Source: Streptomyces durocortorensis
GTDB lineage: Bacteria > Actinomycetota > Actinomycetes > Streptomycetales > Streptomycetaceae
DNA: 64,000 bases
Assembly (NCBI RefSeq): GCF_031760065.1
Contig: NZ_CP134500.1
Location: 3,782,001-3,846,000, forward strand
Direction of reading: 5' to 3'
In this document: positions 1 through 9,178 of the stretch, one piece after another
How the letters are laid out: each line of letters opens with the position of its first letter
Position numbering within the stretch: the stretch's first letter is position 1
Translations under genes and position numbers: made by a program
Notes under the pieces: generated by a model
The model's database searches: none
The model's input: the letters and a program-made list of their open reading frames with translations, nothing else
Told to the model about the DNA's origin: nothing

Positions 1-558
1 TCCGACGAGCGCGAGGAGGTTCGCTTCGACCATGTGGTGCGGGAGGAGACGGACCGGCACCGGGCGGTACGGGATCGGAGCGGCGGGAGCCCGGTGGAGC
101 GGGAGCCGGGCGGCGGGGGCCCCGCGCTGCGTGTCGCGATCGCGTCCTGCCGGGTCCGCGGCAACCGGCTGCTGCTCGCCCAGCTGGTGGCGAACCTCCT
201 GGCCAACGCGGTCACGTACAACGTGCCGGGGGGCTCGGTGGAGGTCTCGCTGACCGAGGACGGGGCGCTGCTGGTGAGCAACAGCGGGCCGGTGGTCTCC
301 GAGCCCGACATCGCCGGGTTCTTCGAGCCGTTCCGGCGGGGCGAGGGCCGGGACCGGATGGGCGCCGGGTCGGGCCTCGGGCTGTCGATCGTGCGGTCCA
401 TCGCAGTGGCCCACGGCGGTACGGTCACGGCGGTACCGGGCCCGGAGGGCGGCGGTCTCGCCGTGACCGTACGGCTGCCGGTCGAGCGGGGTCAGGCCCC
501 GGAGCCCGCCTCACGGGCGGCGGTCCAGGCAGGCAGTCCGGCGAGGATCTCCCGGTAG
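1..558 (+). CDS. Sensor histidine kinase, C-terminal part (5' end outside window)
   Basis: The reading frame is open from base 1, so the N-terminal sensor and dimerisation parts lie upstream of the window. The visible 185 residues are a HATPase_c domain. An N box ([13 protein letters not shown]) lies near residues 62-74, an F-box-like FEPFRRG near 108-114, and a glycine-rich G2 box ([11 protein letters not shown]) near 121-131. This domain binds ATP and phosphorylates a histidine that passes the phosphate to a response regulator. The partner gene is not visible and probably lies upstream. The G1 region reads VSNSGP, so the usual Asp is Asn; this is seen here and its effect is unknown. The last 67 bases overlap the 3' end of the convergent VWA gene. 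Confidence 0.85.
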   Translation, partial: SDEREEVRFDHVVREETDRHRAVRDRSGGSPVEREPGGGGPALRVAIASCRVRGNRLLLAQLVANLLANAVTYNVPGGSVEVSLTEDGALLVSNSGPVVSEPDIAGFFEPFRRGEGRDRMGAGSGLGLSIVRSIAVAHGGTVTAVPGPEGGGLAVTVRLPVERGQAPEPASRAAVQAGSPARISR

Positions 559-2048
559 AGCTCGGTGTCCGCGATCTCGCGCGGGGCCGGGCCCGCGTGG
601 AAGAAGCCCACGTTCGGGACGTCCAGCTTCCGCAGGAAGTCGAAGCCCTTCGCGTCCTGCTCGCCGAAGGCGACGAACTGGAAGAACAGCGGCAGCCGAG
701 CCGCCTCCGCGAGCGCCTGACGGGCGGCCTGCCTGGCGTCCGGCGGACCGTCCGTCTGGAAGACCACGAGTGCCGGACCGGTGGCCTCCGACTTCTCGTG
801 GTGGGCGACGACCTCCTCGATCGCGCGGTGGTAGTGCGTACGGCCCAGCCGGCCGAGCCCGGCGTGCAGTTCGTCGACGCGGCCCTCGTGGCCGGACAGC
901 TCGATCGTCCCGGTGCCGTCGATGTCGGTCGAGAAGAAGACGACGGGCACCGTGGCGTCCTCGTCCAGGTGCGCGGCGAGCGCGAGCGCCCGGTCCCCCA
1001 GATGCTGGGCGCTGCCGTCCTTGTAGAACGGCCGCATCGAGCCGGAGCGGTCGAGCACCAGGTAGACCCGGGCACGCAGCCCGGTCAGCCCGTGCGCCTT
1101 GAGCGCCGTCTGCGCCGCCTTGTACGGGGCGACGAGCTGGGGCGCCCGCGACTTGACCCGGGCGAGGGGGGTGGCGGGCTTGCCGGGGGCGGGAACGGCG
1201 GCCTCAGGGGCGGCGGCGTCGGTCTCCGCGGCGGCCGGGGCGGTTGCCGATGCCTCGGGGGCCTTGGGATCGGGGGAGGCCTGAGGCGCTGCCTCCGGGG
1301 TCTTCTCCGCGGCCTGCTCCGGGGCCTCTTCCGGCGCCGTCGTGGCTTCGGGAGCGGTCTGCGGGGCTTCGGGAGCGGTCGCGGTGGCCGCTTCGGGCCC
1401 GGCCACCTGCTTGACGTCCGGCTCGGCCTTGGCATGCGGCTCCGGAGCGGGCTCCGGGCTCTCGTCGAGGTCGAGGTCGATCGTGATCGCCTCCGGCTCC
1501 TCGGCCGTGACCGGGGCCGCGGGCTCGGTCGGCTCCACCGGCTCCTTCACCTCAGGGGCCTTCGCCGCCTCGGGGGCCTTCTCCGCCTTGGGCGCCTCGA
1601 CGGGCTCCTCCGCAGCCGTGGGAGCGGTCTCCGCCAGGTCCGCCTCCGGGGCCGATCCCTGTGCGGGGACGGTCGGCGTGGGCTTGGCCCTGGTGGCCGC
1701 CTTGTCGAAGGCTTCCGCCACCAGGTCGGCGGCGCGCGACTCGTCGCGCTCCACGGAACCGGTGGTTGAGGATGCGGGGGCCGCGGGGGACGCGTCCGAA
1801 GTGGTCGAAGGGGCCGAAGAGGGGGACGCGGCGGGGGACGAGGGCGAGGCCGGGGCCGGAATGGACGCCTTCGGTTCGGCCGGTTCCGCCGGTTCCGCCG
1901 ATTCCGTCGCGGACCCGGCCGCCGAAGTGGTCTCCTGCTCCGCCTCCTTGGGCTGGGTGCGTTCGGCCTGGGGCGGGACGGTGGCCGTGGTCGGCTCGTC
2001 CTGCTCCGTGCGGCCGAACACCTTGCGCAGCAAGCTCCGAATGCCCAT
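492..2048 (-). CDS. VWA domain protein (TerF-like) with long acidic/Pro-Ala-rich N-terminal linker
   Basis: This 518-residue protein begins [14 protein letters not shown] chose the ATG at 2048 because a GAAAGG ribosome-binding site lies about 8 bases upstream; the longer frame has no such signal. Residues about 20-300 are low complexity, rich in Ala, Pro, Glu and Thr, and probably disordered. The C-terminal 220 residues form a von Willebrand A fold with a MIDAS motif DRSGSM near residue 333 and a TDGPPD loop. It resembles the VWA proteins found in tellurite-resistance (Ter) neighbourhoods, which are thought to bind metal and assemble partners. The coding region runs 67 bases into the end of the convergent kinase gene. 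Function beyond the VWA fold is inferred. Confidence 0.85.
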   Translation of the reverse strand: MGIRSLLRKVFGRTEQDEPTTATVPPQAERTQPKEAEQETTSAAGSATESAEPAEPAEPKASIPAPASPSSPAASPSSAPSTTSDASPAAPASSTTGSVERDESRAADLVAEAFDKAATRAKPTPTVPAQGSAPEADLAETAPTAAEEPVEAPKAEKAPEAAKAPEVKEPVEPTEPAAPVTAEEPEAITIDLDLDESPEPAPEPHAKAEPDVKQVAGPEAATATAPEAPQTAPEATTAPEEAPEQAAEKTPEAAPQASPDPKAPEASATAPAAAETDAAAPEAAVPAPGKPATPLARVKSRAPQLVAPYKAAQTALKAHGLTGLRARVYLVLDRSGSMRPFYKDGSAQHLGDRALALAAHLDEDATVPVVFFSTDIDGTGTIELSGHEGRVDELHAGLGRLGRTHYHRAIEEVVAHHEKSEATGPALVVFQTDGPPDARQAARQALAEAARLPLFFQFVAFGEQDAKGFDFLRKLDVPNVGFFHAGPAPREIADTELYREILAGLPAWTAAREAGSGA

Positions 2049-2277
2049 GGGCGAGGCCTTTCGCATGAGTTGGGTGCGGTGAATGTCCGACCTGGGGGAA
2101 TTCATCCCTGGCCAGGACGGATACGTAAGGTTAGCGGCCGGATCCGGCCGTTCGCCGGTGCGGCCCACCCCTGTGTCAACCGAGCCGAATCCGTTCCCGG
2201 ACCGTGTCCACGGGCGTGTCCACCGCCGGCCCCCAAGGGGACAGCGCTGGTCGCCAAGGGAACAGCGGTGGCCCGGA

Positions 2278-2299
2278 CTTCACTCGCCGTTCACCGAGA
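2278..2299 (+). promoter_or_regulatory. Putative PHO box (two 11-bp PhoP repeat units) upstream of phoX-like gene
   Basis: Two adjacent 11-base units read CTTCACTCGCC and GTTCACCGAGA. A weaker third unit, GTCCCTCGGAC, follows. Streptomyces PhoP binds 11-bp direct repeats with a GTTCACC core, so this fits a PHO box of two good units. It lies 64 bases before the GTG start of a PhoX-family phosphatase, where phosphate control is expected. It is the only clear signal I see in the 314-base divergent gap (2049-2362) between the VWA gene and the phosphatase gene. Confidence 0.6.
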
Positions 2300-2362
2300 G
2301 TCCCTCGGACCGCGTTGAGACGCACCTACCGTCACGCACGACACCAGACGGAGGGAATCCAC

Positions 2363-4438
2363 GTGCGCAATCTGCTGCCGCTCATCGGCTCGCACCCGGG
2401 TGGGCGTTCCGCGCTGACCTGCCGCTTCCGCTGCGGGGACGCCTGTTTCCAGGAGACACCCAACAACAGCGACAACGAATACGCCGGCGACATCATCGCC
2501 GGTGCCGTGTCGCGCCGCTCGATGATGCGCGCCGCCGCCGTGGTCACCGTCGCCACCGCCGCCGGGGCCGCCGCCCTGACCGGCCCGAGCGCCCCGCAGG
2601 CCGAGGCCGCCGCGCTCGCCGGGCACGGGCATGGCCACAAACCGTGGCCGCCCCACAAGCCGGGCCGGTCCGGTGCACGTGGCCTGCGGTTCTCGCCGGT
2701 CGCGCCCAACAGGGACGACAAGGTCACGATCCCCGCCGGGTACGCCCAGAACGTGGTGATCCGCTGGGGCGAGCCGATCCTGCGCGGCGCGCCCGCCTTC
2801 GACCCGGAGAAGCAGACGGCGAAGGCGCAGGCGGGCCAGTTCGGCTACAACAACGACTTCCTCTCCCTGCTCCCGCTGCGCGGCGAGCGCGGTCGGCAGG
2901 TGATGGTCGCGAACCATGAGTACACGGACGAGATCCTCATGTTCCGCGGCTACGATCCGGCCAACCCGACCCGCGAACAGGTGGAGATCGCCTGGGCGGC
3001 GCACGGACTCTCCGTGGTCGTCGTCCAGGAGGAATACCGCACCGGCAGGCTGAGCCCGGTCAACAGGCACCCGCTGAACCGCCGCCTGACCGCGACGAGC
3101 GAATTCCGTATGACGGGCCCGGCCGCGGGCAGCGCCCTGCTGCGCACGTCCGCCGACCCCACCGGCCGCAAGGTGCTCGGCACCCTCAACAACTGTGCGG
3201 GCGGCACCACCCCGTGGGGCACCACGCTGCACGGTGAGGAGAACTTCAACCAGTACTTCGCCAACGGCAGCACCGACATGCACAAGCGGTACGGGGTCCG
3301 CACGAGCGCCTCCGGGCGCAAGTGGGAGCGGTTCGACGAGCGGTTCGACCTGTCGAAGGAGCCCAACGAGGTCAACCGCTTCGGCTGGGTCGTCGAACTC
3401 GACCCGTACGACCCGGACTCCACCCCGCGCAAGCGCACCGCGCTGGGCCGGTTCAAGCACGAGGCGGCGGAGCCCAGGCTCACCTCCGACGGCCGTCCGG
3501 TCGTCTACATGGGCGACGACGAGAAGTTCGACTACCTCTACAAGTTCGTCTCCAGCAAGCGGATGAAGAAGGGGAACTCGCGTGCCGCCCGCGAGCACAA
3601 CCTGACGCTGCTGGACGAGGGCACGCTGTACGTCGCCAAGTTGACCGGCGATTCGCCGGTCACCGAGATCGACGGCACCGGAAAGCTGCCCGCGGACGGC
3701 GAGTTCGACGGCAGCGGCGTCTGGATACCGCTGGCCACCGGCACCACCTCGCACGTCCCCGGCATGACCGCCGAGGAGGTGTACGTCTACACGCGGCTGG
3801 CCGGTGACAAGGTCGGCGCGACCAAGATGGACCGCCCCGAGGACGTCGAGCCCTCGCCGCGCACCGGCCGGGTCTATGTGGCGCTCACCAACAACTCGGA
3901 CCGCGGCAAGGAGGGCAAGCCCGGCGCGGACGAGGCGAACCCGCGCAACGGCAACAAGCACGGGCAGGTCCTGGAGCTCGCGGAGAACTGGGACGACCCG
4001 GCTGGCGACGGCTTCGCCTGGCGGCTGTTCCTCGTGGCGGGCGACCCGGACGATCCGTCGACGTACTACGCGGGCTTCCCCAAGGAGAACGTCAGCCCCA
4101 TCTCCTGCCCGGACAACGTGGCGTTCGACGCCCACGGCAACCTGTGGATCTCCACGGACGGCAACAAGCTCGGCTCGCACGACGGCCTGTTCGGTGTGGC
4201 GACGCAGGGTGACCGGCGTGGCGAGCTGAAGCAGTTCCTGACGGTTCCGACCGGCGCGGAGACCTGCGGACCGGTCATCCAGGACCGCCGGGTCCTGGTC
4301 GCGGTCCAGCACCCGGGCGAGGTCGACGGAGCCTCCGTGGAGAATCCGGCGAGCGTCTGGCCCGACGGACCGGGGAAGATCGTCCGTCCCTCCGTCGTCG
4401 CCGTCTGGCGCAAGGACGGGCGCGACATCGGCGTGTGA
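2363..4438 (+). CDS. PhoX family (DUF839) alkaline phosphatase, Tat-exported
   Basis: The product is 691 residues from a GTG preceded by GGAGGGAA. Members of this family are secreted calcium/iron-dependent phosphatases that release phosphate from organic esters. A twin-arginine motif (SRRSMMR) lies near residues 50-56, followed by an Ala-rich hydrophobic stretch and a likely signal-peptidase site after PQAEA, so it should leave the cell folded by the Tat route. The region before the twin arginines is unusually long, about 49 residues, and contains two cysteines. A His/Gly-rich stretch follows the signal. The body is the DUF839 beta-propeller-like domain. The PHO-box-like repeats upstream suggest induction by phosphate starvation. 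The family call is firm; the exact substrate is unknown. Confidence 0.9.
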   Translation: MRNLLPLIGSHPGGRSALTCRFRCGDACFQETPNNSDNEYAGDIIAGAVSRRSMMRAAAVVTVATAAGAAALTGPSAPQAEAAALAGHGHGHKPWPPHKPGRSGARGLRFSPVAPNRDDKVTIPAGYAQNVVIRWGEPILRGAPAFDPEKQTAKAQAGQFGYNNDFLSLLPLRGERGRQVMVANHEYTDEILMFRGYDPANPTREQVEIAWAAHGLSVVVVQEEYRTGRLSPVNRHPLNRRLTATSEFRMTGPAAGSALLRTSADPTGRKVLGTLNNCAGGTTPWGTTLHGEENFNQYFANGSTDMHKRYGVRTSASGRKWERFDERFDLSKEPNEVNRFGWVVELDPYDPDSTPRKRTALGRFKHEAAEPRLTSDGRPVVYMGDDEKFDYLYKFVSSKRMKKGNSRAAREHNLTLLDEGTLYVAKLTGDSPVTEIDGTGKLPADGEFDGSGVWIPLATGTTSHVPGMTAEEVYVYTRLAGDKVGATKMDRPEDVEPSPRTGRVYVALTNNSDRGKEGKPGADEANPRNGNKHGQVLELAENWDDPAGDGFAWRLFLVAGDPDDPSTYYAGFPKENVSPISCPDNVAFDAHGNLWISTDGNKLGSHDGLFGVATQGDRRGELKQFLTVPTGAETCGPVIQDRRVLVAVQHPGEVDGASVENPASVWPDGPGKIVRPSVVAVWRKDGRDIGV

Positions 4439-4460
4439 GCCCCCGCCGCAGGGCGGGCGT

Positions 4461-4500
4461 GAGGTCCGCATGACGGGCGTGAAGTCCGCATGACGGGCGT
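4461..4500 (+). repeat. Two tandem 20-bp direct repeats
   Basis: Two adjacent 20-base units beginning GAGGTCCGCA and GAAGTCCGCA differ at one base. The first ten bases are partly repeated a third time (GAGGCCGGAT). They follow the phosphatase stop codon and lead directly into an inverted repeat. No function can be assigned. Confidence 0.7.
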
Positions 4501-4530
4501 GAGGCCGGATATTTCTCCCGCCTCACGCCC
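4495..4530 (+). terminator. Inverted repeat, likely terminator of the phosphatase gene
   Basis: A perfect 10-bp stem (GGGCGTGAGG / CCTCACGCCC) encloses a 16-base loop that includes the AT-rich run GGATATTTCT. It lies 57 bases after the phosphatase stop and 22 bases before the next start codon. There is no T tract, which is common for terminators in this group. It could also be an operator for the downstream gene. Confidence 0.45.
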
Positions 4531-4552
4531 AGCCACCACTAAAGTCGGACCC

Positions 4553-4954
4553 ATGGTTTCCGGTGACGCACCGCAGGCGGCAGGAAGCGTCCGGGTCGAT
4601 GTGTGGATCTGGTCGGTCCGGCTGACGAAGACCCGTGCCCAGGCGGCCGCCGCCTGTCGGGCGGGGCATGTGAAGGTCGGCGGCGAGCGGGCCAAGCCCG
4701 CCCAGGCCGTACGCGTCGGTGACGAGGTGCGGCTCCGGCACGCGGGGCGGGACCGGGTGGTCGTCGTCTCGAAGATCGTCAAGAAGCGGGTCGGACCGCC
4801 GGTGGCCGTGGAGTGCTTCATCGACAACAGCCCGCCCCCGCCGCCGCGTGAGCTCGCGATTCAGGTCCCCGTGCGGGACCGGGGCGCGGGCCGTCCGACG
4901 AAGCGCGACCGCCGAGAGATGGAGCGCCTTCAAGGACGCCCGCCGGAGCACTGA
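4553..4954 (+). CDS. S4-domain RNA-binding protein, HslR/Hsp15-like
   Basis: The product has 133 residues. The ATG at 4553 gives MVSGDAPQ, just before the S4 fold; the longer frame adds only an unlikely tail. The S4 RNA-binding module spans about residues 14-75 (VRVDVWIWSVRLTKTRAQAAAACRAG, written here only as a landmark starting VRVDVW). A basic tail with RPTKRDRREMERL follows. Hsp15 relatives bind the large ribosomal subunit carrying stalled nascent chains and help recycle it. No strong Shine-Dalgarno is seen, so translation may be leaderless or weak. The gene stands alone between the phosphatase gene and a convergent membrane-protein gene. Confidence 0.85.
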   Translation: MVSGDAPQAAGSVRVDVWIWSVRLTKTRAQAAAACRAGHVKVGGERAKPAQAVRVGDEVRLRHAGRDRVVVVSKIVKKRVGPPVAVECFIDNSPPPPPRELAIQVPVRDRGAGRPTKRDRREMERLQGRPPEH

Positions 4955-4977
4955 GGGCACCGGCACCGGCTCTCCGT

Positions 4978-5013
4978 CCTGCTTCGCTGTTTCACGTGAA
5001 ACAGCGAAGCAGG
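4978..5013. other. parS: parS centromere-like site inside a perfect 36-bp palindrome
   Basis: The 16 bases at 4988-5003 read TGTTTCACGTGAAACA, identical to the parS consensus bound by ParB in Bacillus and Streptomyces chromosomes. The palindrome extends perfectly ten bases further on each side, to 36 bp. It lies between two convergent genes (stops at 4954 and 5033). The extended arms could also form a bidirectional terminator hairpin. ParB-parS nucleoprotein complexes load condensin and segregate chromosomes. Confidence 0.8.
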
Positions 5014-5032
5014 GGTGGCCGTCCCCTCCTGC

Positions 5033-5968
5033 TCAGCCCCGTACACCGCCGACCCGGGGCTTTGCGCGCCGCAGGAGTGCCCGGGCGAGCACTGCCCCCA
5101 CCAGCAGAACGGCACCGACCACCAGGACCACCCAGACCGTGGTCCGCAGCGACGCCGTCAGGGCGTCGACGACTGCGGCGGCGGCGTCCCGGTCCCGGCC
5201 CGGCACCTCGTCCAGCACCCGGCTCCGGCCGACCGCGACCAGAACCCGGAGCACGATCGCGCCGAGCATGAAACCGGCGCCCACCATCGCGGTGGCCCAC
5301 AGTCCGGCTCGCAGCCCGCGTCGTACCGTCGTGATGCCCACCACCAGGACGAGGAGCACCAGGGTGGCGACGGCGGGCCAGATGCTGCAGTACCGCAGCC
5401 AGCGGAAGGAGCCTCTGAGGTCGTCGGCCTGGTCGGGGCCGAGCACGGTGATCTCCGTCCGCTGAACCGGAATCCGATCCGCGAACGGCACCCCGTCACG
5501 GACGAGATCCTGTTTGACCTGATCGATCACCGGCGCCAGATCGATTCTCACGGGCTGGCCGCTGTCGCCGTCCAGGGCGTCCGTCACCGCCTTGTGGGCG
5601 GCCCGGTTCGCGGTGTCCCAAGCGTTCCCGAAGGCCTCGGTGGTCGTGAAGGACTGCACGGTCTCGTGCAGGAACTCCCGGACCGTGTCCTGGAGCGGCC
5701 CGAGGTCGATCTGGCGCATCGCCTCGTCGGTGATCACGTCCGAGACGGTGGACTGCACCGCCGGGTCGGAGGAGAGCGGCGAGACGGCGGCGACGTACCG
5801 GTCGGTGCTGTCGATCTCCAGGTCGACCCAGGCCGAGAGCGCGCTCAACGGCACCAGGACGGCGAGCAGCACGAGCAGGACCGCGGAGAAGGCGGCCTTG
5901 GACGCCGAGGCCTTGGACGACTTGGAAGACGCCGAGGCCGCTGAGCTCGCTGAGGGAGAGGTCCGCAC
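5033..5968 (-). CDS. Integral membrane protein of unknown function
   Basis: The protein has about 311 residues if the GTG at 5968 is used. The frame is open much further upstream, but an earlier start would overlap the divergent gene. A Ser/Ala/Lys-rich N-terminus is followed by one transmembrane helix near residues 25-47. A soluble, probably external, domain of about 150 residues comes next, and three or so hydrophobic helices lie in the C-terminal third. I recognise no catalytic motif. The start has no convincing ribosome-binding site and is uncertain. Confidence 0.7.
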   Translation of the reverse strand: MRTSPSASSAASASSKSSKASASKAAFSAVLLVLLAVLVPLSALSAWVDLEIDSTDRYVAAVSPLSSDPAVQSTVSDVITDEAMRQIDLGPLQDTVREFLHETVQSFTTTEAFGNAWDTANRAAHKAVTDALDGDSGQPVRIDLAPVIDQVKQDLVRDGVPFADRIPVQRTEITVLGPDQADDLRGSFRWLRYCSIWPAVATLVLLVLVVGITTVRRGLRAGLWATAMVGAGFMLGAIVLRVLVAVGRSRVLDEVPGRDRDAAAAVVDALTASLRTTVWVVLVVGAVLLVGAVLARALLRRAKPRVGGVRG

Positions 5969-6099
5969 TTCACCAGGGAATCCCGTACGGAGCCGTCCCG
6001 CTCCGGGCCGTACGCCATTCGAGTTGCCGGGCGGCGCGGGCGGGTGTGCTCTGGAGGAACGGGGGCGAGCGACGGGGGTGACGGAAGGAGCTGTCCGCG

Positions 6100-6507
6100 A
6101 TGGCCACACACGCAGCCGTGCCCACTCGAAGAGGTCCCCGGGCCCACGCACGGGCCCGCCGCCACACTCCGCTCGCCTGGGCGCTGCCCCTGGTGCTCGG
6201 CGTGATCTACGGGTTCTACGCGGCCTTCATCCGCCGCGACGGCGGCCCCAGCACCGGCGGGCAGGTCCTGCTCGGTCTCGTCTCGGGCGCCGCTCTGGCG
6301 GCCCTCTGCTTCGCGCTGGGCCGGATCCAGCGGTCGCTGCCGCGCGAGCTGCGGGCGGTTGCCTACGGTGCGCTGACCGCGTGCGCGGTCGGCTTCCTGG
6401 TGAGCCTCACGGATACCAGCGTGCTGCGGTCGGCCGGGCTGGGGCTGGTGGTCGGCGCGGGCGTCCTCTGCACCGCTTTCTACATCTTCTACACCCGCGA
6501 GAGCTGA
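6100..6507 (+). CDS. Small four-helix membrane protein, unknown function
   Basis: A GGAAGGAG ribosome-binding site nine bases before the ATG supports the start. The 135-residue product has a basic N-terminus (about 22 residues) and roughly four hydrophobic helices: near residues 25-44, 55-74, 87-105 and 109-130. It ends in FYIFYTRES. No family motif is recognised. It is divergent from the neighbouring membrane-protein gene and is followed by a strong hairpin, so it is probably transcribed alone. Confidence 0.75.
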   Translation: MATHAAVPTRRGPRAHARARRHTPLAWALPLVLGVIYGFYAAFIRRDGGPSTGGQVLLGLVSGAALAALCFALGRIQRSLPRELRAVAYGALTACAVGFLVSLTDTSVLRSAGLGLVVGAGVLCTAFYIFYTRES

Positions 6508-6564
6508 GGTCGGAGAGTCGGAGTACGGGGCCGGGGTCCGTTGCGCAGGGCTTCTCCGAGCACA

Positions 6565-6599
6565 GGCGCGGCCGCCAGATTCAATCTGGCGGCCGCGCC
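6565..6599. terminator. Perfect 17-bp hairpin, transcription terminator
   Basis: The arms 6565-6581 and 6583-6599 are exact reverse complements, starting GGCGCGGCCGCCAGATT, around a single central base; the real loop would be about five bases. It lies 57 bases after a stop codon and 49 bases before the next start, with no T tract. Confidence 0.7.
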
Positions 6600-6648
6600 C
6601 CGCCGTCTGGCGCCCAAAGGGTGAGGGGAACGGGAGGAGGAGCGAGCG

Positions 6649-7248
6649 ATGACGGACAGCAGGAGCGGTGACGGCAGGATCGAGGGCACTGGCGATCCGC
6701 TGCGTGTCGCGGTGATCATCGGCAGTACCCGCGAAGGGCGCATCGGCGACGCGGTCGGTCGTTGGTTCATGGAGCGGGCCCGGGACCGGACGGAGCTGGA
6801 GCTCGCCGTCCTGGATCTCGCCGAGTTCGACTTCCCCGTGCACTACCCGGGGCGGGCCACCGACCAGATGACGCAGTTCACCGAAGCGATCGCCGAGGCC
6901 GAGGCCTATGTCGTGATCACCCCGGAGTACAACCGCTCGTTCCCCGCCTCCCTGAAGCAGGCCATCGACTTCGCCTACGACGAGTGGCAGACCAAGCCGG
7001 TCGCGTTCGTGAGCTATGGACACGGCTCCGCCGGGCTGTATGCGGTGGAGCAGCTGCGCTCGGTCTTCACGGAGCTGCACACGGTGACCCTGAGGAACGG
7101 GGTGGCGCTCGACTTCCTCCAGCAGCCGCTGGAGGGGCGGTCGGGGGACTTCGGGCGGGACCGGGCCGTGGGGCTGATGCTCGACCAGCTCGGCTGGTGG
7201 GGCTGGGCGCTGCGCGAGGCACGGGCCGCCCGCCCCTACGTCTCGTGA
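6649..7248 (+). CDS. NAD(P)H-dependent FMN reductase family oxidoreductase
   Basis: This 199-residue flavodoxin-like protein reduces FMN or small electron acceptors using NAD(P)H. The phosphate-binding loop reads IIGSTREGR at about residues 23-31. The flavin-contact region [18 protein letters not shown] is near 98-115, and the pattern is typical of the FMN_red (azoreductase/ArsH-like) family. A purine-rich ribosome-binding site (GGAGGAGGAG) precedes the ATG. The strong hairpin upstream separates it from the previous gene. Its physiological partner is not evident. Confidence 0.9.
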   Translation: MTDSRSGDGRIEGTGDPLRVAVIIGSTREGRIGDAVGRWFMERARDRTELELAVLDLAEFDFPVHYPGRATDQMTQFTEAIAEAEAYVVITPEYNRSFPASLKQAIDFAYDEWQTKPVAFVSYGHGSAGLYAVEQLRSVFTELHTVTLRNGVALDFLQQPLEGRSGDFGRDRAVGLMLDQLGWWGWALREARAARPYVS

Positions 7249-7321
7249 CCACGGCCACCCCGCAACCGCTCGGACCGGCGCACATCGCAGACGCACACCG
7301 ACGACCTACAAGGAATGGACC

Positions 7322-8293
7322 ATGAGCACTGAACTGGCCATCGAGACCGCGGGGCTGGTGAAGGTCTTCGGCGACAACCGCGCTGTGGACGGCGTCGACC
7401 TCGCCGTCCCGACCGGCACCGTCTACGGCGTCCTCGGACCCAACGGCGCGGGGAAGACCACCACCGTCCGTATGCTCGCGACCTTGCTGCGCCCCGACGG
7501 CGGAACCGCCCGGGTGTTCGGCAAGGACGTGGTGAAGGACGCCGACGCGGTCCGCAGCCGGGTCAGTCTGACCGGGCAGTACGCCTCGGTGGACGAGGAT
7601 CTGACCGGCGCGGAGAACCTCATCCTGCTCGGCCGGCTCCTCGGGCACTCGAAGCCCGCGGCCCGGGACCGGGCGGCCCAGCTGCTCGAAGGGTTCGGGC
7701 TGAGCGAGGCCTCGGGCAAGCAGGTGAAGAACTACTCCGGAGGCATGCGCCGACGCATCGACATCGCCGCGTCCATCCTGAACACCCCCGATGTGCTGTT
7801 CCTGGACGAACCGACCACCGGACTCGACCCCCGCAGCCGCAACCAGGTCTGGGACATCGTGCGGGCGGTCGTCGCCCACGGCACCACGGTTCTGCTGACC
7901 ACCCAGTATCTGGACGAGGCCGACCAACTGGCCTCCCGTATCGCGGTGATCGACCACGGCAAGGTCATCGCCGAGGGCACCAAGGGCGAGCTGAAGGCCT
8001 CCGTAGGCTCCGGCACCGTCCATCTGCGGCTGCGTGACGCCGCCCAGCGGGCCGAGGCCCAGCAGGTCCTGGCCGTCGCACTGAACGCGGTGGTCCAGCT
8101 GGACGCCGACCCCGTGGCACTGACCGCCCGGGTCGACGGGCACAGCACCGAGCAGGGCGCGGCGGAACACGCCGGACGGGCCCTCGCCGAGCTGGCCCGC
8201 TGTGGCATCACGGTCGACAACTTCTCGCTGGGACAGCCCAGCCTCGACGAGGTCTTCCTCGCACTCACGGACAAGAAGGGAGCGGCGGCATGA
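7322..8293 (+). CDS. ABC transporter ATP-binding protein, DrrA-like
   Basis: This 323-residue ATPase powers an exporter made with the next gene. The Walker A motif GPNGAGKTT is near residues 39-47. The signature YSGGMRRR is near 138-145, and Walker B with the following Glu ([11 protein letters not shown]) is near 159-169. A C-terminal regulatory tail typical of daunorubicin-resistance ATPases (DrrA family) follows, ending in [13 protein letters not shown]. An AAGGAA ribosome-binding site precedes the ATG. The stop overlaps the next start by four bases (ATGA), so the two subunits are translationally coupled. The exported substrate cannot be read from the sequence. Confidence 0.95.
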   Translation: MSTELAIETAGLVKVFGDNRAVDGVDLAVPTGTVYGVLGPNGAGKTTTVRMLATLLRPDGGTARVFGKDVVKDADAVRSRVSLTGQYASVDEDLTGAENLILLGRLLGHSKPAARDRAAQLLEGFGLSEASGKQVKNYSGGMRRRIDIAASILNTPDVLFLDEPTTGLDPRSRNQVWDIVRAVVAHGTTVLLTTQYLDEADQLASRIAVIDHGKVIAEGTKGELKASVGSGTVHLRLRDAAQRAEAQQVLAVALNAVVQLDADPVALTARVDGHSTEQGAAEHAGRALAELARCGITVDNFSLGQPSLDEVFLALTDKKGAAA

Positions 8294-9147
8294 GCACCAC
8301 GACCGCCAAGACGGAGCTGGAAGACATCCCCCTCGCCGAGCCGGACCAGGAGCGCCTGTCGGCGCTGCTGGTGGGCCACGACCGCCCGCCGAGGCCCAGC
8401 GCCCTGTCGGCATCGGTGACCTTCGGCTGGCGCGCCGTGCTGAAGATCAAGCATGTGCCGGAACAGCTCTTCGACGTCACGGCCTTCCCGATCATGCTGG
8501 TCCTGATGTACACGTATCTCTTCGGAGGGGCCCTGGCCGGCTCCACGGAGGAGTACATCCAGTTCCTGCTGCCCGGCATCATGGTGATGAGCGTCGTGAT
8601 GATCACGATGTACACGGGCATCGCGGTCAACACCGATATCGCCAAGGGCGTCTTCGACCGGTTCCGCACTCTGCCGATCTGGCGGCCCGCACCGATGGTC
8701 GGCTATCTGCTCGGTGACGTCCTGCGCTATCTGCTGGCATCGGCGGTGATGCTCACCGTCGGAATGATCATCGGGTTCCGTCCGGCCGGCGGTGCGCTCG
8801 GTGTGCTGGCCGGGATCGGTCTGCTGGTGGTGTTCTCGTTCGCGTTCTCCTGGATCTGGACGATGTTCGGTCTGCTGCTGCGGACCGAGAAGTCGGTCAT
8901 GGGCGTCAGCATGATGGTGATCTTCCCGCTGACGTTCCTCAGCAACGTCTTCGTCGATCCGAGGACGATGCCGGGCTGGCTCCAGGCCTTCGTGAACAAC
9001 AGCCCGGTCACCCACCTCGCCACGGCGGTGCGTGAGTTGATGGCGGGCAACTGGCCCGCTGCGGACGCCGCCTGGACGCTGGGCTGGTCCGCCGTGTTCC
9101 TGATGGTCTTCGGCGCGGTGACGATGCGGCTCTACAACCGCAAGTGA
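8290..9147 (+). CDS. ABC-2 type transporter permease, DrrB-like
   Basis: The 285-residue membrane subunit belongs to the ABC-2 permease family and pairs with the DrrA-like ATPase. An N-terminal cytosolic stretch of about 60 residues precedes six hydrophobic helices, the first near residues 65-85 and the last at the C-terminus. The family region [19 protein letters not shown] lies near residues 215-235. Such pairs often export antibiotics or lipophilic compounds. There is no biosynthetic gene beside them, so general drug export is the more cautious reading. Confidence 0.93.
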   Translation: MSTTTAKTELEDIPLAEPDQERLSALLVGHDRPPRPSALSASVTFGWRAVLKIKHVPEQLFDVTAFPIMLVLMYTYLFGGALAGSTEEYIQFLLPGIMVMSVVMITMYTGIAVNTDIAKGVFDRFRTLPIWRPAPMVGYLLGDVLRYLLASAVMLTVGMIIGFRPAGGALGVLAGIGLLVVFSFAFSWIWTMFGLLLRTEKSVMGVSMMVIFPLTFLSNVFVDPRTMPGWLQAFVNNSPVTHLATAVRELMAGNWPAADAAWTLGWSAVFLMVFGAVTMRLYNRK

Positions 9148-9178
9148 CCGGCGGTCGCCGGGCCCGCGCCGTGCATCC

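Noticed and set aside
2291..4471. A 726-codon open frame on the minus strand opposite the phosphatase gene
   Set aside because: It is a shadow of the high-GC third codon position. It lacks family motifs, and the plus strand has a clear Tat signal and PhoX domain.
5033..6151. The full 372-codon frame of the membrane-protein gene
   Set aside because: The first ~61 codons overlap the start region of the divergent gene at 6100 and look Arg/Pro-rich and non-coding; a GTG at 5968 is preferred.
7322..9147. The DrrAB-like exporter as a self-resistance gene of the cluster
   Set aside because: It lies over 30 kb away and is separated by unrelated genes, so no link is supported.
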